From contig DLKT01000045.1 in the NCBI GenBank assembly GCA_002477825.1, forward strand, positions 1 to 64,000: a stretch of 64,000 nt of DNA, read 5' to 3'. The notes under the pieces are model-generated. The model did no database searches. It was not told the origin of the DNA and was given only the letters and a program-made list of their open reading frames with translations. Source of the stretch: Caryophanales bacterium UBA7581 (lineage in GTDB: Bacteria; Bacillota_I; Bacilli_A; RFN20; CAG-826). This document shows, piece by piece, positions 61,479 through 64,000 of the stretch (its first letter is position 1; each line of letters opens with the position of its first letter). Both the position numbers and the translations under genes were made by a program.

Positions 61479-62228
61479 CTATTTCTTTAATATTCTTTCT
61501 AAATAGGCCGTATCTAACAAATTTACAGTGATGAATTTACCCTGATAAAAAACGGCATAGTTATTCATTGGGCACGGAAGATTTTTTGCTTCTAGTAAAG
61601 AATCTACAAAATGAAAGGAAATTGGAATTTGATGAGATAAACAATACTCTTCTATCTTTTTTAACGTTACATCAATATACGGGCATTGATACGTATAAAA
61701 AATGGTGAGCTCTTGTTGATCGATTTTTTCTTTTTTGGCATTTTCTTTAAAATGCGGATAAGTTCCATCAAACGAAAGCGCTAAAACCTGATAGCCACTT
61801 GGTGTTTCATCTACTATCTCGAATCCATTTCTTTTAAAGAATTCTTGGCCTGTTAACCAAGTTTTTTGCTTTTGATGCGCTAAAAGGCATAAGCCAGACT
61901 TTCCTTGATTTTTTGCATCTTCAATAGCGTACTCTAATAATTCTTTGCCATATCCTTTATGACGATATTCTCCTAACGTCCAAAGGCAATAAATATACAT
62001 ATAATTATTTCCTTCTATAGGAACCCACGCTACTTCTAAAGGTGCATATTCAATAAACACTGTGGCTTTAGGTTCATTTAGTTTACGAAAGATATGACCT
62101 TCTTGAATCCGATCTTTTAGCCATTCTTTTTTATGAAGAACACCAGTTGGTTGCTTTTTAGAACGAATAATGCAACAGATGTGCTCTTTTTCTATATTTT
62201 CTAATGTTAAATTAACGTATTCATTCAT
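61479..62228 (-). CDS. YoaP-like GNAT acetyltransferase
   Basis: A 249-residue protein: N-terminal GNAT domain (YIYCLWTLGEYRHKGYGKELLEYAIEDAK, with the acetyl-CoA loop RHKGYGKE) and a C-terminal YoaP-like/thioredoxin-like domain (IFYTYQCPYIDVTLKKIEEYC). B. subtilis YoaP has this layout; its function is not established. ATG 62228 follows GAGGAA; an earlier in-frame start 24 bases upstream is not needed. First gene of the operon with ogt and tag. Confidence 0.8.
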   Translation of the reverse strand: MNEYVNLTLENIEKEHICCIIRSKKQPTGVLHKKEWLKDRIQEGHIFRKLNEPKATVFIEYAPLEVAWVPIEGNNYMYIYCLWTLGEYRHKGYGKELLEYAIEDAKNQGKSGLCLLAHQKQKTWLTGQEFFKRNGFEIVDETPSGYQVLALSFDGTYPHFKENAKKEKIDQQELTIFYTYQCPYIDVTLKKIEEYCLSHQIPISFHFVDSLLEAKNLPCPMNNYAVFYQGKFITVNLLDTAYLERILKK

Positions 62229-62297
62229 CACTTTTTTCCTCTTCAAAATCATCTTTATTTTATCATATTTTAATATGTAAAAAACAGATTAAAAGAA

Positions 62298-62326
62298 TTG
62301 ATATTCATAATGAAAAGTGCTTTAAT
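62298..62326 (+). promoter_or_regulatory. Promoter of the AEC transporter gene
   Basis: TTGATA (62298-62303), 17-base spacer, TTTAAT (62321-62326) preceded by an extended TGC. Confidence 0.65.
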
Positions 62327-62345
62327 AGAGCCGGAGATGATTTTT

Positions 62346-63377
62346 ATGATAGAAAAAGCATTAAAAGCAATCACCAACGAAGATTTTTTAGCGGCAATCA
62401 CAACAGCAATTTTATTAATTATTTTAGGATTTGCCTTGCAAAAGATGAAGCTATTTAATGAACATAGTAAAAAAACGGTCACAACGATTTTAATGAAAAT
62501 TGCTCTCCCTTGTTTAGCCTTTGTAGGGTTTCTCATTGATTTCAATACGCAAACACTACAAGAGTCTTTATGGATTATCCTATTTACTGTTATTGGCTAT
62601 TTATTGTTTTTAGGTATCGGTCGATTACTCTATATGAAAAAGCCACATGACACTGCTTCTTTATACAGTATTCTAATTACCTTTGGACAAATAACACTTT
62701 TTGGTTTACCCCTAGCTAAAGCTATTTATCAAGAAAATGGAATCTTAGTTGGTAATATGATGTCGATTCCCTTTCGAGTATTCGTTTATATCTATTGTTT
62801 TTTAGCTGTATCTGGCATTAAATTTGAAAAAGAAACGATTTCCTCCACTTTAAAAAATGTATTCTGTAATCCAATTATTATTGCAATGCTCTGTTCCATT
62901 CTTTTATGGGTCCTTCAACCCATTATGCCTAAAGTAACCATTAATGAAGTGCAATATAGCATTTTCCGTTTCGATAAAACGGTGCCTTGGATTTATAAAA
63001 CATTAAATACAGTTGCTAATTTAACCATGCCATTAAGTATGCTTTTAGTAGGTATTACCCTAGGTGAGGCTGATATTAAAACAGCATTTAGCAACAAAAC
63101 CGCATGGCTTATTTCTGTTTTTAGAAGTGTAATTTCACCTTTAGTATTAATAGGAATTATTTATGTATTTGTCCTTCTTTTCAAACTTACATTAACCAAA
63201 GAAGTCATTGCTTCTATTGTTATTTGTTTTGCCGCACCTGTATCAGCGGTTGTTAATACCTTCTGTATTCACTATAATCGAGAACCTACACTATCAAGTA
63301 ATAGTTGTTTCTTATCCACTCTACTTTATATTGTTTTCATCCCATTCATTATTGTCCTTGTTGAACTCATCTTTTAA
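62346..63377 (+). CDS. AEC-family (auxin efflux carrier-like) transporter
   Basis: A 343-residue protein with about ten membrane helices in two five-helix halves (ILGFALQKMKLFNEHSKKTVTTILMKIALPCLAF; then PLSMLLVGITLGEADIK). AEC transporters carry malate, malonate or related organic acids. ATG 62346 follows GGAGATG; an upstream ATG at 62298 coincides with the -35 box and is excluded. Convergent neighbours absent; the next gene follows 54 bases later on the same strand. Confidence 0.9.
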   Translation: MIEKALKAITNEDFLAAITTAILLIILGFALQKMKLFNEHSKKTVTTILMKIALPCLAFVGFLIDFNTQTLQESLWIILFTVIGYLLFLGIGRLLYMKKPHDTASLYSILITFGQITLFGLPLAKAIYQENGILVGNMMSIPFRVFVYIYCFLAVSGIKFEKETISSTLKNVFCNPIIIAMLCSILLWVLQPIMPKVTINEVQYSIFRFDKTVPWIYKTLNTVANLTMPLSMLLVGITLGEADIKTAFSNKTAWLISVFRSVISPLVLIGIIYVFVLLFKLTLTKEVIASIVICFAAPVSAVVNTFCIHYNREPTLSSNSCFLSTLLYIVFIPFIIVLVELIF

Positions 63378-63389
63378 TTCTTTATTTGC

Positions 63390-63406
63390 CTAGCAAAATA
63401 AGCTAG
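63390..63406 (+). promoter_or_regulatory. Dyad and -10 box upstream of the last complete gene
   Basis: CTAGC-AAAATAA-GCTAG dyad whose right arm overlaps a TAGAAT -10-like box (63404-63409). Candidate operator; no good -35 box. Confidence 0.35.
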
Positions 63407-63431
63407 AATGAAATAAAAGGGGGGGAATGCT

Positions 63432-63803
63432 ATGTTTTCAATCGAGCAAATATTAGAGAAATATATTTTAAGAGTGGTTAAAGTTAGAGAAGACACTTAT
63501 ATCATTAATCCTGATATTTATTTAGATAACTATAACGAAAGCCTAGCTTTTCTTATTCAAAATATATCGGATGAATGTATGCGTATTAGTGACTGCCATG
63601 TTGTATGGGACTATTTAGAAATGAATGGAATTGAGCCTTTAAAGCATAAAGAAAAAATCGATAAAATTCTTGAAAGAACGGGCGTTTGCTTGGATGAAAA
63701 CACACTTTACATCCAGCAAAAATATACTTCTATCGATCAAATTCATTCCATGATAAATTCACTTCTACAAGCTATCTTTTTAATTGCTAATATTGATTTA
63801 TAG
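63432..63803 (+). CDS. Protein of unknown function
   Basis: A 123-residue soluble, mixed acidic protein with helical ends and a central WDYLEMNGIEPLKHKEKIDKILERTG stretch, followed by TLYIQQKYTSIDQIHSMINSLLQ. No family recognised; the layout loosely recalls small immunity or regulator proteins of accessory loci. AAGGGGGGG precedes the ATG, supporting expression. Confidence 0.65.
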   Translation: MFSIEQILEKYILRVVKVREDTYIINPDIYLDNYNESLAFLIQNISDECMRISDCHVVWDYLEMNGIEPLKHKEKIDKILERTGVCLDENTLYIQQKYTSIDQIHSMINSLLQAIFLIANIDL

Positions 63804-63875
63804 ATTTGCCATAAAAATATCCTTATGAACAATACCTTAGCCCTATTTATCGAACCGTTTTAAAGAAAAATAGTG

Positions 63876-64000
63876 ATGGTGAATGCAGTTGAAGTAGGAG
63901 TTGGCGAAGCTGTATCATCAAGATACCAAAACTATTTAGGTTCACTCATTTCAACTTCTCCATCATTTGATGTCTCAACATGGAGAGAAATCGATAGTTA
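63876..64000 (+). CDS. Possible partial coding sequence running off the window
   Basis: From ATG 63876 the frame stays open to the end of the window: about 41 residues, MVNAVEVGVGEAVSSRYQNY then a Ser/Thr-rich stretch with a late TWREIDS. Codon use looks coding-like, but there is no Shine-Dalgarno site. It may be the start of a new gene or a fragment of a broken one. Confidence 0.35.
   Translation, partial: MVNAVEVGVGEAVSSRYQNYLGSLISTSPSFDVSTWREIDS

Noticed and set aside
62298..62345. Longer AEC transporter start at 62298
   Set aside because: That ATG coincides with the -35 box of a good promoter, while 62346 has a ribosome site.
1..64000. CRISPR arrays, insertion sequences, restriction or toxin-antitoxin defence systems
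   Set aside because: No regularly spaced repeats, transposase motifs or defence-gene signatures were seen anywhere in the window.

Overview
The window is AT-rich (clearly below 40% GC by eye) and gene-dense, with Shine-Dalgarno (SD) sites of the AGGAGG type and A/U-rich bidirectional terminators. It comes from a low-GC Bacillota, most likely an anaerobic gut member of the Bacilli/Erysipelotrichia. Supporting genes are the anaerobic ribonucleotide reductase NrdD/NrdG, peptidoglycan precursor enzymes (a MurF-like ligase, Ddl), Lgt with several large lipoproteins, the c-di-AMP cyclase CdaA, a BspA-type leucine-rich-repeat lipoprotein and CCA-encoding tRNAs. The lineage assignment is inference. 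No insertion sequence, CRISPR array, prophage or rRNA was seen.

Layout. 1-10 kb: HIT protein, a MATE exporter behind a hairpin leader, the YhaM nuclease with RecX and GtrA, an XRE regulator, a cysK-cysE cysteine pair (CysE is short at its C-terminus), a small frameshifted gene, and two overlapping CNNM/CorC-type proteins. 10-24 kb: nrdD-nrdG behind an unexplained leader, tdk, a LysM-GH18 hydrolase, a four-repeat lipoprotein, gltX with tRNA-Glu(CUC), tRNA-Gly(GCC), a PlsC-like acyltransferase, a nicotinamidase-like hydrolase and several membrane or exported proteins. 24-32 kb: DeoD; a cell-wall cluster (alpha/beta hydrolase, membrane-anchored MurF-like ligase, NUDIX, Ddl); CdaA; and lgt with a GNAT-membrane fusion. 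32-39 kb: a P2-type cation ATPase under a yybP-ykoY (Mn2+) riboswitch, a sigma/anti-sigma pair, a ferritin-like protein, a DUF1700/DUF4097-like pair and a YbjN-like protein. 39-50 kb: tRNA-Gln(CUG); a copper operon (csoR-copA) in which CopA carries a C-terminal CopZ-like domain with its own internal start signal; an esterase; pncB; and a MarR regulator divergent from an asymmetric ABC exporter pair, with the two promoters forming one large inverted repeat; then DegV. 50-58 kb: four large lipoproteins in a divergent cluster. 58-64 kb: an MFS transporter, adenosine deaminase fused to an acetyltransferase-like domain, a DNA-alkylation repair operon (yoaP-like, ogt, tag), an AEC transporter and an unknown gene.

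The genes work together in several modules. Metal homeostasis is represented by the Mn2+-riboswitch ATPase, the CsoR/CopA system and the CNNM proteins. Cell-envelope construction involves Lgt, MurF-like, Ddl, LysM-GH18, the lipoproteins and CdaA. Nucleotide and NAD salvage involves Tdk, DeoD, Add, the PncA-like protein and PncB. I found no clearly new multi-gene defence or mobile system. The most unusual items are the nested CopA/CopZ arrangement, the Add-acetyltransferase fusion, the membrane-bound MurF-like ligase, the structured leaders of nrdD and the MATE gene, and the MarR/ABC divergent promoter.
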